NCBI GenBank assembly: GCA_030432315.1
Contig: JAUIHM010000002.1
Span: forward strand, 1-64,000
Source of the DNA: Alphaproteobacteria bacterium
GTDB lineage: Bacteria > Pseudomonadota > Alphaproteobacteria > Rhodobacterales > Rhodobacteraceae
Length of the DNA stretch: 64,000 bases
Reading direction: 5' to 3'
A program made the position numbers and the translations under genes. This document shows, piece by piece, positions 52,916-61,782 of this stretch. Under the pieces are notes generated by a model. That model saw only the letters and a program-made list of their open reading frames with translations. It did no database searches and was not told the DNA's origin. Each line of letters begins with the position of its first letter. Positions within the stretch are counted from its first letter, which is position 1.

Positions 52916-55453
52916 CTATTCCTGCGCGCGCAGCACATGCGCGGGACGCACTGCGAGGGGGCGCAGGGAGAACGCCAGACCGGCCAGCAGACTGGCAACC
53001 GCCCCGCCACTGACGATTGAGAGCGCCGAGACCGCATCGAACCGGTAGCTGGCATCCATCACCGATGTCGTCACCCACCATCCGGCGAGCGTTCCCACGC
53101 CGAGCGCAACAAGCCCGGCGGCCATTCCGACAATCGCGGACCGCAACGCGAAACTTGACAGGATCAGCCCGCGCCTGGCGCCGAGCGTCTTGAGGATCGC
53201 CGCTTCAAATACCCGTCGTTTCTGACCTGCGGCGGCGGCGCCAATCAGAACGAAACCGCCGGTGAGCAGCGCTGCCGACGCGCCCCAGCGGGTGGCGGAA
53301 GCAATACCGGACAATGCCGACGACACCCGGTCGATGGCATCGCGCACCCGAATGGCGGTAATGTTGGGGAAGGCTTCTGCAAGATCGCGGATTAACGGCG
53401 TTTCCGCTTCTTCGTCTGCGTAGACCGTTGCGATAAGCGTGTGAGGCGCACCGGCAAGCGCCGCCGGGTTTACGCTCATCAGAAAGTTGATCCCCATGTT
53501 TTCGAACCGGACCTCGCGAAAGTTCGCGATCTCCGCGGTCAGATCACGGCCCAAAACATTCAGGGTGATCGTATCACCGATTTTCAGGCCCATTTCCGCC
53601 GCCTCTTCGGCGGCAAAACTCATCAAAGGCGGTCCGGAATAATCGTCCGGCCACCATGATCCTTCCGTGATTTCCGCGTCTGCGGGCGGTGTGGCGGAGT
53701 AGGTTACCCCCCGGTCGCCCTGAAGCGCCCAGTGACTGCCGATCGCTTCTCGGGCCGGCGTGCCGTTGATCCTGGTGATGATCCCGCGCAGCATCGGGGC
53801 GGTCTCGACCTTTTCCACTCCGGTTTGACCGTCCGTAATCTCCATAAAACCATCGAGTTGGCCGCTCTGGATATCGACCACGAAATATGCCGGTGCGCGG
53901 TCGGGCAGATCGCTCCGGATCAGCCCGCGCAGGTTTGAGTCGATCTGGCCGATGGCGGCAAGGACGGTCAGCCCGAGCCCGAGCGAAAGCACGACCGATG
54001 CGGTCTCGCCGCCGGGTCCGCCGAGAGCCGCGAACGCCCACCGGACCGCCGGTCTCCCCCGGACAGCCCCTCCGCGGGCGGCGCGGCGGGCAAGCCGCCG
54101 CAGCCCCTGGGCAGCAAGCATGAGGAACAGAAGGGACAACAGGATGCCGCCGCAGGTGAAGAGCGCCAGCCGGGTCGCTCCCGACAGCATCGTGGCCGAG
54201 GCGATCAGCAGCGCCGTCAGAAGCATGGTCAGAAGGATGTAGGAGAGTCTCGGCCTTTGCCGCGATCCGCCTGTCTCATGGCGGTAGAGGCTGGCGGCCC
54301 GAACGTCACGTGCCAGGGCGAGTGGCCAGACGGAAAAGATCAGCGCCGTGAGTGAGCCGTAGAGGGCGGCTTCCAGAACCGGAGCGGCGTAAACCGCAAA
54401 CTCCACCGGGATCGGCAGCCTGTCAGCGATGTACGGTCCTGCCAGCACTGGAACTCCGACCCCGAGCACCAGTCCGAGAGCAATTCCTGCCAGCGCCAGA
54501 ACTGCGATCTGGATCAGGTAGATAGCGAAGATTGTACCGCCGTCCGCTCCGAGGGTCTTGAGGGTGGCGATGGTTTCGGTTTTCCCGTCGAGGTAGGAAC
54601 TGACCGCCGAAGAGACCCCGACCCCGCCAACGGCAAGCCCGGCGAGACCGAGCAGGACAAGAAATGCGCCAAGGCGGTCGACGAAGCGGCTGATGCCGGG
54701 AGTGCCGTTGCGGCGGTCGCGCCACTGCAGCCCGGTATCGGCAAAGAGCTCGCGCGCGTCGACACGCAACGCATCGAGATCCGCGTCAGGCGCGAGCCGC
54801 AGCCGGTAGGACGACGAAAAGAGCGAGCCCTCCGAGAGCAGCCCGCTGTCCGTCAGGTCATTCAGTAAAACGATGACCCGTGGACCGAGGCCAAATCCAC
54901 CGGCAGCCGCATCCGGCTCGAGATCGATTTGGCCGCGAAGCTGGAATTCACTGGTTCCAAGCGTCAGTCTGTCGCCGATAATCAGTCCAAGACGGTCAAC
55001 CAGCGCCTTTTCCGCAACCAGGCCGGGCGTTCCATCGGCTGCGGACAATGCCTCGTCCAGCGACATGCCGTTGGAGAGTTCGACGGACCCGTAAAGCGGA
55101 TAGAGGCTGTCCACCGCCTTGACCTGAACCAGCGCGCGGTCCGCATCCCCGCCGGCCCTGGGACGGGCGATCATCGAGCGGAAGTCGACAATCTCCGAAA
55201 CCTGCTCTGCAGCGCCTGCCATCCAGTCGCGTTCAGCCGCATCGGCAAAGCGGTAGGTGAACTGCAGTTCCGCATCGCCGCCGAGGATGACGGATGCTTC
55301 GTCGGTGAGACCGGTTTCGATGGCCTTTCGCATGGTGCCGACACCTGCAATGGCGGCGACGCCGAGAACCAGACAGATCAGAAAGACATGGAATCCGGCG
55401 AGGCCGCCGCGCAGTTCACGCGTTGCGATCCAAAGCGCGGCCCGGGTGGTCAT
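52916..55453 (-). CDS. ybbP: FtsX-type ABC transporter permease (YbbP-like)
   Basis: An 845-residue inner-membrane permease with about ten hydrophobic segments: an N-terminal segment (FHVFLICLVLGVAAIAGVGT), then clusters of helices around 270-420, 470 and 760-840, separated by two large periplasmic domains. This is the topology of the YbbP/FtsX-like family. It overlaps the ATPase gene by four bases (ATGA). With the divergent tesA it reproduces the ybbAP-tesA arrangement known from E. coli. Probably exports or extracts a lipid-related substrate; substrate unproven. Confidence 0.92.
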   Translation of the reverse strand: MTTRAALWIATRELRGGLAGFHVFLICLVLGVAAIAGVGTMRKAIETGLTDEASVILGGDAELQFTYRFADAAERDWMAGAAEQVSEIVDFRSMIARPRAGGDADRALVQVKAVDSLYPLYGSVELSNGMSLDEALSAADGTPGLVAEKALVDRLGLIIGDRLTLGTSEFQLRGQIDLEPDAAAGGFGLGPRVIVLLNDLTDSGLLSEGSLFSSSYRLRLAPDADLDALRVDARELFADTGLQWRDRRNGTPGISRFVDRLGAFLVLLGLAGLAVGGVGVSSAVSSYLDGKTETIATLKTLGADGGTIFAIYLIQIAVLALAGIALGLVLGVGVPVLAGPYIADRLPIPVEFAVYAAPVLEAALYGSLTALIFSVWPLALARDVRAASLYRHETGGSRQRPRLSYILLTMLLTALLIASATMLSGATRLALFTCGGILLSLLFLMLAAQGLRRLARRAARGGAVRGRPAVRWAFAALGGPGGETASVVLSLGLGLTVLAAIGQIDSNLRGLIRSDLPDRAPAYFVVDIQSGQLDGFMEITDGQTGVEKVETAPMLRGIITRINGTPAREAIGSHWALQGDRGVTYSATPPADAEITEGSWWPDDYSGPPLMSFAAEEAAEMGLKIGDTITLNVLGRDLTAEIANFREVRFENMGINFLMSVNPAALAGAPHTLIATVYADEEAETPLIRDLAEAFPNITAIRVRDAIDRVSSALSGIASATRWGASAALLTGGFVLIGAAAAGQKRRVFEAAILKTLGARRGLILSSFALRSAIVGMAAGLVALGVGTLAGWWVTTSVMDASYRFDAVSALSIVSGGAVASLLAGLAFSLRPLAVRPAHVLRAQE

Positions 55454-56139
55454 TCCGCCGCTCTGGCAGTGGTTTCCAGCACTCCATCCCGCAACCGGAC
55501 GACCCGGTCGCAGCGCGCGGCGAGTTCGGGCGCATGGGTAACCATCACAAGCGTGGCGCCATGCCGCTCCCGCAACCCGAAGATCAGGTCGATGATGGCT
55601 TCGCCGGTTGTCCCGTCGAGGTTGCCGGTGGGCTCATCGGCGAGCAGTATCTTCGGCCGCACCACGGCGGCGCGGGCCAGTGCGACCCGCTGCTGCTCGC
55701 CCCCCGAAAGCTGCGCCGGGTAATGGTCCAGACGGCTTCCAAGGCCGACTGCGCGCAGTTCCGCCTCTGCCCTCTCCAGGGCATCTGCCTTGCCGGAGAG
55801 TTCCAGCGGGGTCGCGACATTCTCAAGCGCCGTCATCGAAGGCAGGAGATGGAAGGACTGAAAAACGACGGCCATGTTGTCGCGTCGAAAACGCGCAAGG
55901 GAATCCTCGTCCATGTTGGTCAGATTCTGACCGAGCGCAGTGACCGTTCCCCCCGTGGCCCATTCCAGCCCGCCCATCAGCATCAGCAGTGAGGACTTGC
56001 CGGATCCCGAAGGGCCGACGAGACCCAGGGTTTCACCCTCTGCCACGGCAAGACTGATGCCTTTCAGAATGTTGACCGGACCCGCATTGCCCCTGAGTGT
56101 AAGAGAGACATCGTTCAGGGAAATAACGGGAGACTGCAT
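55450..56139 (-). CDS. ybbA: ABC transporter ATP-binding protein (YbbA/LolD type)
   Basis: A 229-residue ATPase. Walker A is GPSGSGKSSLL near residue 41, the signature is LSGGEQQRVALARA near 143, and Walker B with the catalytic Glu is ILLADEPTGNLD near 165; a switch His is in VMVTHAPEL. It belongs to the LolD/MacB/YbbA subgroup. Its ATG abuts that of the divergent tesA in a shared CATATG (56137-56142), so the two genes have no intergenic space. Confidence 0.94.
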   Translation of the reverse strand: MQSPVISLNDVSLTLRGNAGPVNILKGISLAVAEGETLGLVGPSGSGKSSLLMLMGGLEWATGGTVTALGQNLTNMDEDSLARFRRDNMAVVFQSFHLLPSMTALENVATPLELSGKADALERAEAELRAVGLGSRLDHYPAQLSGGEQQRVALARAAVVRPKILLADEPTGNLDGTTGEAIIDLIFGLRERHGATLVMVTHAPELAARCDRVVRLRDGVLETTARAAE

Positions 56140-56835
56140 ATGCGACGAACCCTGCGGAAATTGCTCACAGTCTGGTCATATGGGGTGGCGGCGAGGTTGT
56201 GCAATGCGGCCGGGTTGATGCTGACGGTCGTTTTCCTCGGCACACCGGCGATGGCGGAGGTGCGCATCCTGGCATTTGGCGATTCGCTGACACAGGGATA
56301 CGGCCTGCCCGAGGAAGAGGGTTTCGTGCCGGTGTTGCAGGCCTGGCTGCGGGCAAACGGAGCGGATGACGTGGTTGTGATCAACGGCGGCGTCTCCGGA
56401 GACACCACCGCAGGTGGCCTGAGCCGGATTGGATGGGCGCTTGGCGACGACGTGGACGGCGTGATCGTGGCGCTGGGCGGAAACGACCTGCTGCGCGGGC
56501 TGAGCCCGGCGGAAATGCGGCGCAACCTTGACGGCATCCTGACGGAAATCGACCGCAAAGGTCTGCCGGTCCTGCTGGCGGGGCTGCCGGCGCCGGTCAA
56601 CTACGGCAAGGATTACGCCCGCGAGTTCAGGCAACTCTATGTTGATCTGGCGGCAGAACACGGTGCCATCCTTTACCCGTCGTTCCTCGCGGGGATGGGG
56701 AAGGGGCGGAACATGTTCCAGGTCATGCGTCTCATGCAGTCTGACGGAATTCACCCGAACGCGAAAGGCGTTCAGGCAAATGTCGAAGCGATCGGACCTG
56801 CCGTCCTTGAGCTCGTTGAAATGGCCCGGCGATGA
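56140..56835 (+). CDS. tesA: Arylesterase / lysophospholipase-type SGNH hydrolase
   Basis: A 231-residue exported SGNH esterase. The N-terminal hydrophobic stretch LMLTVVFLGTPAMA is the signal. GDSL is in FGDSLTQGYGLP near residue 47 (S49), GGND is block III, and DGIHPN near the C terminus supplies the catalytic Asp and His. It hydrolyses acyl esters, thioesters or lysophospholipids in the periplasm. ATG 56140 is the long version; ATG 56218 would start directly at the signal core. It is divergent from and adjacent to the ybbA-like gene, and its stop abuts the convergent DUF1127 stop. Confidence 0.93.
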   Translation: MRRTLRKLLTVWSYGVAARLCNAAGLMLTVVFLGTPAMAEVRILAFGDSLTQGYGLPEEEGFVPVLQAWLRANGADDVVVINGGVSGDTTAGGLSRIGWALGDDVDGVIVALGGNDLLRGLSPAEMRRNLDGILTEIDRKGLPVLLAGLPAPVNYGKDYAREFRQLYVDLAAEHGAILYPSFLAGMGKGRNMFQVMRLMQSDGIHPNAKGVQANVEAIGPAVLELVEMARR

Positions 56836-57051
56836 TCAGGACGCGCGCCGGTTTTTCAGCAGGCGGGCCTGTTGCGCGATGTCTCCGCGCGAGATTCCGA
56901 TGTCGTCGAGGATTTCCTGCGACAGGGTCTCGATCTGACGGCGTTCGCGGTAATCCCGGTCAAGCGCCAGGATGAATTCGACGACCCGGTGGAAAAACCT
57001 GCGGGGTTCAACGATCCGAGTGCGCGGGGACGCGTAGGAGAGATGGGACAT
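56836..57051 (-). CDS. DUF1127 (YjiS-like) small protein
   Basis: A 71-residue basic protein. The C-terminal half, YRERRQIETLSQEILDDIG then ISRGDIAQQA, is the conserved DUF1127 module with its arginine-rich helix. Members in alphaproteobacteria affect RNA metabolism or phosphate and carbon responses in some species; the molecular role is not settled. The N-terminal part (SPRTRIVEPRRFFHRVVE) is unusually long for the shortest members. It is divergent from the LysR gene at 57167, so it may be controlled by it. Confidence 0.85.
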   Translation of the reverse strand: MSHLSYASPRTRIVEPRRFFHRVVEFILALDRDYRERRQIETLSQEILDDIGISRGDIAQQARLLKNRRAS

Positions 57052-57124
57052 GACCTTGCCTTTTTCGATGTGTCACGGCGGGTAATTTTTCATGCCTTCA
57101 CTTTATCAGAGCTTGATTTCCCAA

Positions 57125-57142
57125 CAAAAATGAATATTTTTG
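57125..57142. promoter_or_regulatory. AT-rich inverted repeat before LysR gene
   Basis: CAAAAAT-GAAT-ATTTTTG is a perfect 7-bp dyad 24 bases upstream of the LysR ATG at 57167 and about 75 bases from the divergent DUF1127 start. It is AT-rich in a GC-rich genome. Its position suits autoregulation by the LysR protein (inference). Confidence 0.4.
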
Positions 57143-57166
57143 GTTGATACCATCACGGAAATTGAT

Positions 57167-58039
57167 ATGCCGAGAAATCTGGACATTACATCGCTGCGAT
57201 CATTTGTAGGTGTGGCAGACACCGGCGGTGTCACAAAAGCCGCGAACATGCTCAACCTGACGCAGTCGGCGGTCTCAATGCAGCTGAAACGACTCGAGGA
57301 TACTCTCGGGCAGTCGCTTTTTGACCGCACGGGACGGACCCTCGAACTCACCAGTGCCGGAGAACAGTTGCTGGGTTACGCGCGCCGTCTGGTTGAAATC
57401 AACGATGAGGCCTGGGGGCGGATGACAAATGCCGGGTTCGAAGGCGAGGTCAACCTCGGCGTCCCCCATGATCTCATCTATCCGTTCATTCCAAGGATCC
57501 TGCAGCAGTTTGCCGCCGAATATCCCCGCATTCGCGTGAATCTCCACTCCCTCTATACAAGCATTCTCAAAGTGCAGTTTGACCGGGGAGAAATGGATCT
57601 GATCCTGTGCACCGAAGAGAGTGTCGACAGGGGCGGCGAAACCCTGAACAGTTCAAATCTCGTCTGGATTGGCGCCGAGGGAGGAAGTGCCTGGCGACGG
57701 CGCCCCGTGCGTCTGGCGACGGTCACCCACTGCCTGTTCCGCAGGCCGGCGATCGAGGCACTGGAAGCTTCGGGTCTGGCCTGGGAGAGCGCCGTCGAAT
57801 CGATCTCGGAGACTGCGGTCGAGGCAAGCGTCACCGCGGATCTCGCCATCAATGCACAGCTGTCCGGGGCGGTGCCGCGGAACTGCGAAGTGATCCGCCA
57901 TGGCGGCGCCCTGCCGCAGCTGCCGGTCTATCTGATAAATCTTTACGTCGGTCAGGGGCCGCGCAGGGAGATTGCCGAGCGGCTGGCGGTGTTCGTCCGT
58001 CAGGCCTACCGCGTCTCCGATGCCGTTGCGGCAGAATGA
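57167..58039 (+). CDS. LysR-family transcriptional regulator
   Basis: A 290-residue regulator. The DNA-binding domain is GGVTKAANMLNLTQSAVSMQ then LKRLEDTLGQSLFDRTGRT, and a periplasmic-binding-like effector domain follows (EVNLGVPHDLIYPFIPRIL). ATG 57167 is preferred, because CGGAAA precedes it; TTG 57140 would add nine residues. It is divergent from DUF1127 and convergent with a quinone oxidoreductase gene. Effector unknown. Confidence 0.9.
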   Translation: MPRNLDITSLRSFVGVADTGGVTKAANMLNLTQSAVSMQLKRLEDTLGQSLFDRTGRTLELTSAGEQLLGYARRLVEINDEAWGRMTNAGFEGEVNLGVPHDLIYPFIPRILQQFAAEYPRIRVNLHSLYTSILKVQFDRGEMDLILCTEESVDRGGETLNSSNLVWIGAEGGSAWRRRPVRLATVTHCLFRRPAIEALEASGLAWESAVESISETAVEASVTADLAINAQLSGAVPRNCEVIRHGGALPQLPVYLINLYVGQGPRREIAERLAVFVRQAYRVSDAVAAE

Positions 58040-58063
58040 CTGCCGCCGGCTCCGGGCTTCAGG

Positions 58064-59047
58064 TCAGGCCGTATCCGCGTCTACGGTGACCACGATCTTG
58101 CCGGTCGCCTGACGGTTGCGCAACAGATCGAGGCCTGCCTCTGCCTCGGCCAAAGGGAGAGTCCGGCTGACGTGCGTCGCGATCAGGCCCTGGTCATACC
58201 AGTCGAACAGCCGCTCAAAACTCTGTCGCAGAATATCAGGTGCAAGCCTTGCATAGGCACCCCAATAAAGCCCGTGCACCGTCAGGTTCTTTACCAGAAG
58301 GATGTTCGCCGGAATCTGGGGCACCGTGCCGCTGGCGAAACCGACCGGAAGCAGCCTTGCCATTGGATTGCAGCAGCGCAGGGCAGCTTCAAAACTCTTC
58401 CCCCCAACCGGGTCATACACCACGTCGGCTCCGCCAAGAGATTTTACCGCCTGCCGAATGTCAGACTCCGAATCCAGAACGTGATGTGCACCCGCCGCTG
58501 CAGCCAACGCTTTTTTTTCCGGGCCGCGGGCAACGGCGATAACGTTTGCCCCCAGTATCCGGCCGATCTCCACGGCTGTAAGGCCCACTCCGCCGGATGC
58601 CCCGAGCACCAGCAGGGTTTCCCCTGATTGAAGTTGCGCCCGCACGTCCAGCGCAACATGACTGGTTCCATACGCGACAAGAAAGCCGGCGACCTCAGCG
58701 TCAGGCATGCGCGCCGGGGCGGGAACGCATCCGGCGGCGTCAACACAGACGTATTCCGACAGTCCCCCGTGTCCCGCAATGCAGGCAACTCTCTTGCCGG
58801 TCATGGCGTCGTCGGCGTTGCGTCCGGTTTCGACAATCGTGCCGCAGACCTCGATGCCGGGCGCGAACGGCATCGCATGTTTTTCCTGATACTTCCCGGC
58901 AACCATCAGGGTATCGGCAAAATTGAGACCGCAGGCATGGACCCTGACGAGAACCTCGGTCGCTGCGGGAACCGGCCGGGGAACCCGCGTCGGCACAAGT
59001 TTTCCCCCGGGCACCTGCACCTGCATCGTCAGCATGGTTGGGGTCAT
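58064..59047 (-). CDS. Zinc-free quinone oxidoreductase (MDR family)
   Basis: A 327-residue NADPH-dependent reductase. HACGLNFADTLMVAGKYQ near residue 55 is the QOR-type substrate motif without zinc ligands, LGASGGVGLTAVEIGRILGA near 150 is the cofactor fold, and VVYDPVGGKSFEAALRC near 210 is typical of NADPH:quinone reductases in this branch. GAGGAAAGG precedes ATG 59047. It is divergent from typA by 190 bases. Substrate could be a quinone or an acyl-CoA-derived enone. Confidence 0.88.
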   Translation of the reverse strand: MTPTMLTMQVQVPGGKLVPTRVPRPVPAATEVLVRVHACGLNFADTLMVAGKYQEKHAMPFAPGIEVCGTIVETGRNADDAMTGKRVACIAGHGGLSEYVCVDAAGCVPAPARMPDAEVAGFLVAYGTSHVALDVRAQLQSGETLLVLGASGGVGLTAVEIGRILGANVIAVARGPEKKALAAAAGAHHVLDSESDIRQAVKSLGGADVVYDPVGGKSFEAALRCCNPMARLLPVGFASGTVPQIPANILLVKNLTVHGLYWGAYARLAPDILRQSFERLFDWYDQGLIATHVSRTLPLAEAEAGLDLLRNRQATGKIVVTVDADTA

Positions 59048-59237
59048 GTGTAACCTTTCCTCAGGCCGCCGGTTTGACAGGCCGTGTCCCTGCGTCCATT
59101 ACCGTTGCCCTGCGCCCACACTTGCGCCCTGACACTTGGGAATTCGGGAGCATTTCGTGCCGTGGATTGCCTTTTCTCCGCCTGGGCCGTAAGGGCTGGC
59201 GCAACATACCCACAAAGATCTCTCAAGGACAGCCAAG

Positions 59238-61055
59238 ATGGACCTCCGGAACATCGCAATCATTGCGCATGTCGACCATGGAAAAACCACGCTCGTGGAC
59301 GAACTGCTCAAGCAGTCGGGTACTTTCCGTGACAATCAGGCGCTCACTGAACGGGCGATGGATTCGAACGATCTTGAGCGCGAGCGCGGCATCACGATTC
59401 TTGCCAAGGTGACGTCTGTCGAATGGGACGGACGCAGAATAAACATTGTCGATACCCCTGGTCACGCGGACTTCGGCGGCGAGGTCGAGCGTATCCTGAG
59501 CATGGTCGATGGTGTGGTGCTGCTGGTGGATGCCGCGGAAGGCCCCATGCCGCAGACCAAGTTCGTGACCTCGAAAGCCCTTGCTCTGGGGCTCAAACCG
59601 ATTGTTCTGCTCAACAAGGTCGACAAGCCGGACGCCGAACCTGATCGCGCGCTCAACGAGGTGTTTGACCTGTTTGTCTCGCTGGATGCCAACGAAGAGC
59701 AGCTGGATTTTCCGGTCCTCTACGCATCGGGCCGCAGCGGTTGGGCAGACGAGGAACTCGACGGTCCAAGGAAGGACCTCTCGGCGCTCTACAACCTGAT
59801 CCTGAAACACGTCCAGCCGCCGAGGCAGAAGGAAAAGGTCGATCAGCCGTTCTCCATGCTGTCGACGACTCTCGCCGCCGACCCGTTCCTGGGCCGCCTG
59901 CTGACCGGCCGGATCGAGACCGGGTTTGCCACGACGGGCATGAGCGTCAAGGCGATCGACAGAAACGGGAATGAGGTCGAGCGGTTCCGGATTTCCAAGA
60001 TTCTGGCCTTTCGTGGTCTGTCGCGCCAGGCGATCGACCGGGCCGAAGCGGGCGACATCGTGAGCCTTGCCGGCATGTCGGCGGCGACGGTTTCCGACAC
60101 CATCTGCGACACCTCGATCATCGAGCCGATTGCGGCTCAGCCGATCGACCCGCCGACAATTTCGGTTACATTCGGGATCAATGACAGCCCATTGGCCGGC
60201 CGTGAGGGCGACAAGGTACAAAGTCGTGTCATTCGGGACCGGCTTCTGCGCGAAGCCGAGTCGAACGTGGCAATCCGTGTGACCGATACCGAAGGCGGCG
60301 ATGCGTTCGACGTGGCCGGTCGGGGCGAACTTCAGATTGGCGTGCTGATCGAGAACATGCGTCGCGAAGGATTTGAGCTCTCAATCGCCCGGCCCCGGGT
60401 TCTGTTCCGGGACGAAAACGGCCAGAAGATGGAACCGATCGAGGAAGTCACTATCGATGTCGACGAGGAATACGCCGGCGTCGTGGTTGAAAAACTCTCC
60501 GTCCGTCGCGGCGATCTCGTCGACATGCGTACCGGAACCGGCGGCAAGACGCGCATCATTGCCCACGTCCCGTCGCGGGGGCTCATCGGCTATTACGGCG
60601 AGTTTCTGACGGATACGAGGGGCACGGGGGTGCTCAACCGCGTGTTTCATGACTGGTCGCCGATGCGCGGCACCATGCCCGGCCGCCGCAACGGCGTGCT
60701 CGTTTCCATGGAGGACGGCGCATCCGTCGCCTACGCGATCTTCAACCTCGAGGATCGCGGCAAGTTCTTCATCGGCTCGGGGGAGCAGGTCTACACCGGG
60801 ATGATCCTCGGAGAGCACAGCCGAAACAACGATCTGGAGGTCAACCCGATCAAGGGAAAGAAGCTCTCCAATGTTCGGGCGTCCGGCAAGGATGAGGCCG
60901 TCGTGCTGACCACGCCCACCCGAATGACCCTGGAGCAGGCAATCTCCTACATCGATGACGATGAACTCGTCGAGGTGACCCCGAAATCGATCCGTCTGCG
61001 CAAGAAATTCCTGCTGTCGCATGAGCGCAAACGTCAGGCACGGTCCGCGTCGTGA
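59238..61055 (+). CDS. typA: Ribosome-associated translational GTPase TypA/BipA
   Basis: A 605-residue GTPase related to EF-G and LepA. The G1 loop is [19 protein letters not shown] near residue 10, G3 is [14 protein letters not shown] and G4 is NKVDKPDA. The C-terminal domain has [13 protein letters not shown]-type sequence ([20 protein letters not shown]). It binds ribosomes and assists 50S assembly and growth under stress or cold. The promoter is probably in the 190-base gap upstream, where TTGACA (59073) has no strong -10 partner. No terminator is visible after it. Confidence 0.97.
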   Translation: MDLRNIAIIAHVDHGKTTLVDELLKQSGTFRDNQALTERAMDSNDLERERGITILAKVTSVEWDGRRINIVDTPGHADFGGEVERILSMVDGVVLLVDAAEGPMPQTKFVTSKALALGLKPIVLLNKVDKPDAEPDRALNEVFDLFVSLDANEEQLDFPVLYASGRSGWADEELDGPRKDLSALYNLILKHVQPPRQKEKVDQPFSMLSTTLAADPFLGRLLTGRIETGFATTGMSVKAIDRNGNEVERFRISKILAFRGLSRQAIDRAEAGDIVSLAGMSAATVSDTICDTSIIEPIAAQPIDPPTISVTFGINDSPLAGREGDKVQSRVIRDRLLREAESNVAIRVTDTEGGDAFDVAGRGELQIGVLIENMRREGFELSIARPRVLFRDENGQKMEPIEEVTIDVDEEYAGVVVEKLSVRRGDLVDMRTGTGGKTRIIAHVPSRGLIGYYGEFLTDTRGTGVLNRVFHDWSPMRGTMPGRRNGVLVSMEDGASVAYAIFNLEDRGKFFIGSGEQVYTGMILGEHSRNNDLEVNPIKGKKLSNVRASGKDEAVVLTTPTRMTLEQAISYIDDDELVEVTPKSIRLRKKFLLSHERKRQARSAS

Positions 61056-61103
61056 GTTTTCTGACCCGGCCGGAGGTTTGGTTGTACCAGGATGCGGGCG
61101 TTA

Positions 61104-61200
61104 TTGCAATTTGCAAAAACCTTTGCAATTCGTAAGCACACTGTATCTCCGGTTTTGCAAATGTGCGTGAACTCACGCTATGATTGTATTGGGTCGACCC
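61104..61200. promoter_or_regulatory. Cluster of palindromes upstream of a sigma-54 promoter
   Basis: TTGCAA, itself a palindrome, occurs at 61104, 61111, 61123 and 61155. GCGTGA-AC-TCACGC (61165-61178) is a perfect dyad, and GGGTCGACCC (61191-61200) is a 10-bp palindrome. The cluster lies about 70-190 bases upstream of the expected start of the sigma-54 promoter at 61266, where enhancer-binding proteins and IHF-type proteins act. No specific activator can be named. Confidence 0.5.
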
Positions 61201-61265
61201 TGAAAATGCGCTAAATTACCTCTGATTGAAACACAATCGTCCGTAACAGCCTCAGTTAGAGTGTT

Positions 61266-61282
61266 TGGCACGAAACCTGCAT
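61266..61282 (+). promoter_or_regulatory. Sigma-54 (-24/-12) promoter of the XRE regulator
   Basis: TGGCACGAAACCTGCAT keeps GG and GC ten bases apart, as RpoN requires. It shares 15 of 17 bases with the glnK promoter at 39824-39840, including the same CTGCAT variant. Initiation is expected near 61292, about 30 bases before the ATG. Confidence 0.8.
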
Positions 61283-61321
61283 GTAGTTATGGACAGCAGA
61301 GGCATAAGCGGAGCAATGAGT

Positions 61322-61705
61322 ATGAAGCACCCGGTTGACGTCCATGTAGGAAAAAGAGTTCGCCATCGCCGTTGGATGGTTGGCATGACACAGCAGCAGC
61401 TCGGCGACATCGTTGGGATCAAGTTCCAGCAGATCCAGAAATATGAAACCGGCATGAACCGGATCAGTGCTTCCCGGCTTTGGGACATTGCGCAGGCGCT
61501 GGACGTAAGCATCAGCTTCTTCTTTGAGGGCTTCGAGAACGATGAAGTCCATGCGGATGCTCCGGCGGTTTCGGCGGACAGCCAGAAGGGAGACCTGCTG
61601 GCCGACAAGGAAGCGCTGGAACTGGTTCGGTCCTACTACGCAATTCCGGAAAACCAGCGGCGGCGCCTGTTCGATCTTGCACGGGTTCTCAGCGACGTGG
61701 CATGA
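61322..61705 (+). CDS. XRE-family helix-turn-helix regulator
   Basis: A 127-residue regulator of the Cro/C1-type. GMTQQQLGDIVGIKFQQIQK and YETGMNRISASRLWDIAQAL form the helix-turn-helix (residues 20-55), with VSISFFFEGFEN following. This alphaproteobacterial family has a short acidic linker and a helical C terminus (KEALELVRSYYAIPENQRRR), perhaps for dimerisation. ATG 61322 is chosen because CGGAG is eight bases upstream; ATG 61316 has it too close. It is transcribed from a likely sigma-54 promoter, which is unusual for this class and hints at nitrogen or stress control (inference). Confidence 0.88.
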   Translation: MKHPVDVHVGKRVRHRRWMVGMTQQQLGDIVGIKFQQIQKYETGMNRISASRLWDIAQALDVSISFFFEGFENDEVHADAPAVSADSQKGDLLADKEALELVRSYYAIPENQRRRLFDLARVLSDVA

Positions 61706-61782
61706 TCCCCACCGGGATCATGTAACTTTATGAGGGTCTGCCGCCCGGATTTGACCAGTCGGTTGACTGGGAGGCGTGACGG

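Noticed and set aside
59084-59332. A short rightward frame upstream of typA
   Set aside because: It runs into typA in another frame, has no ribosome site of its own and no recognisable sequence.
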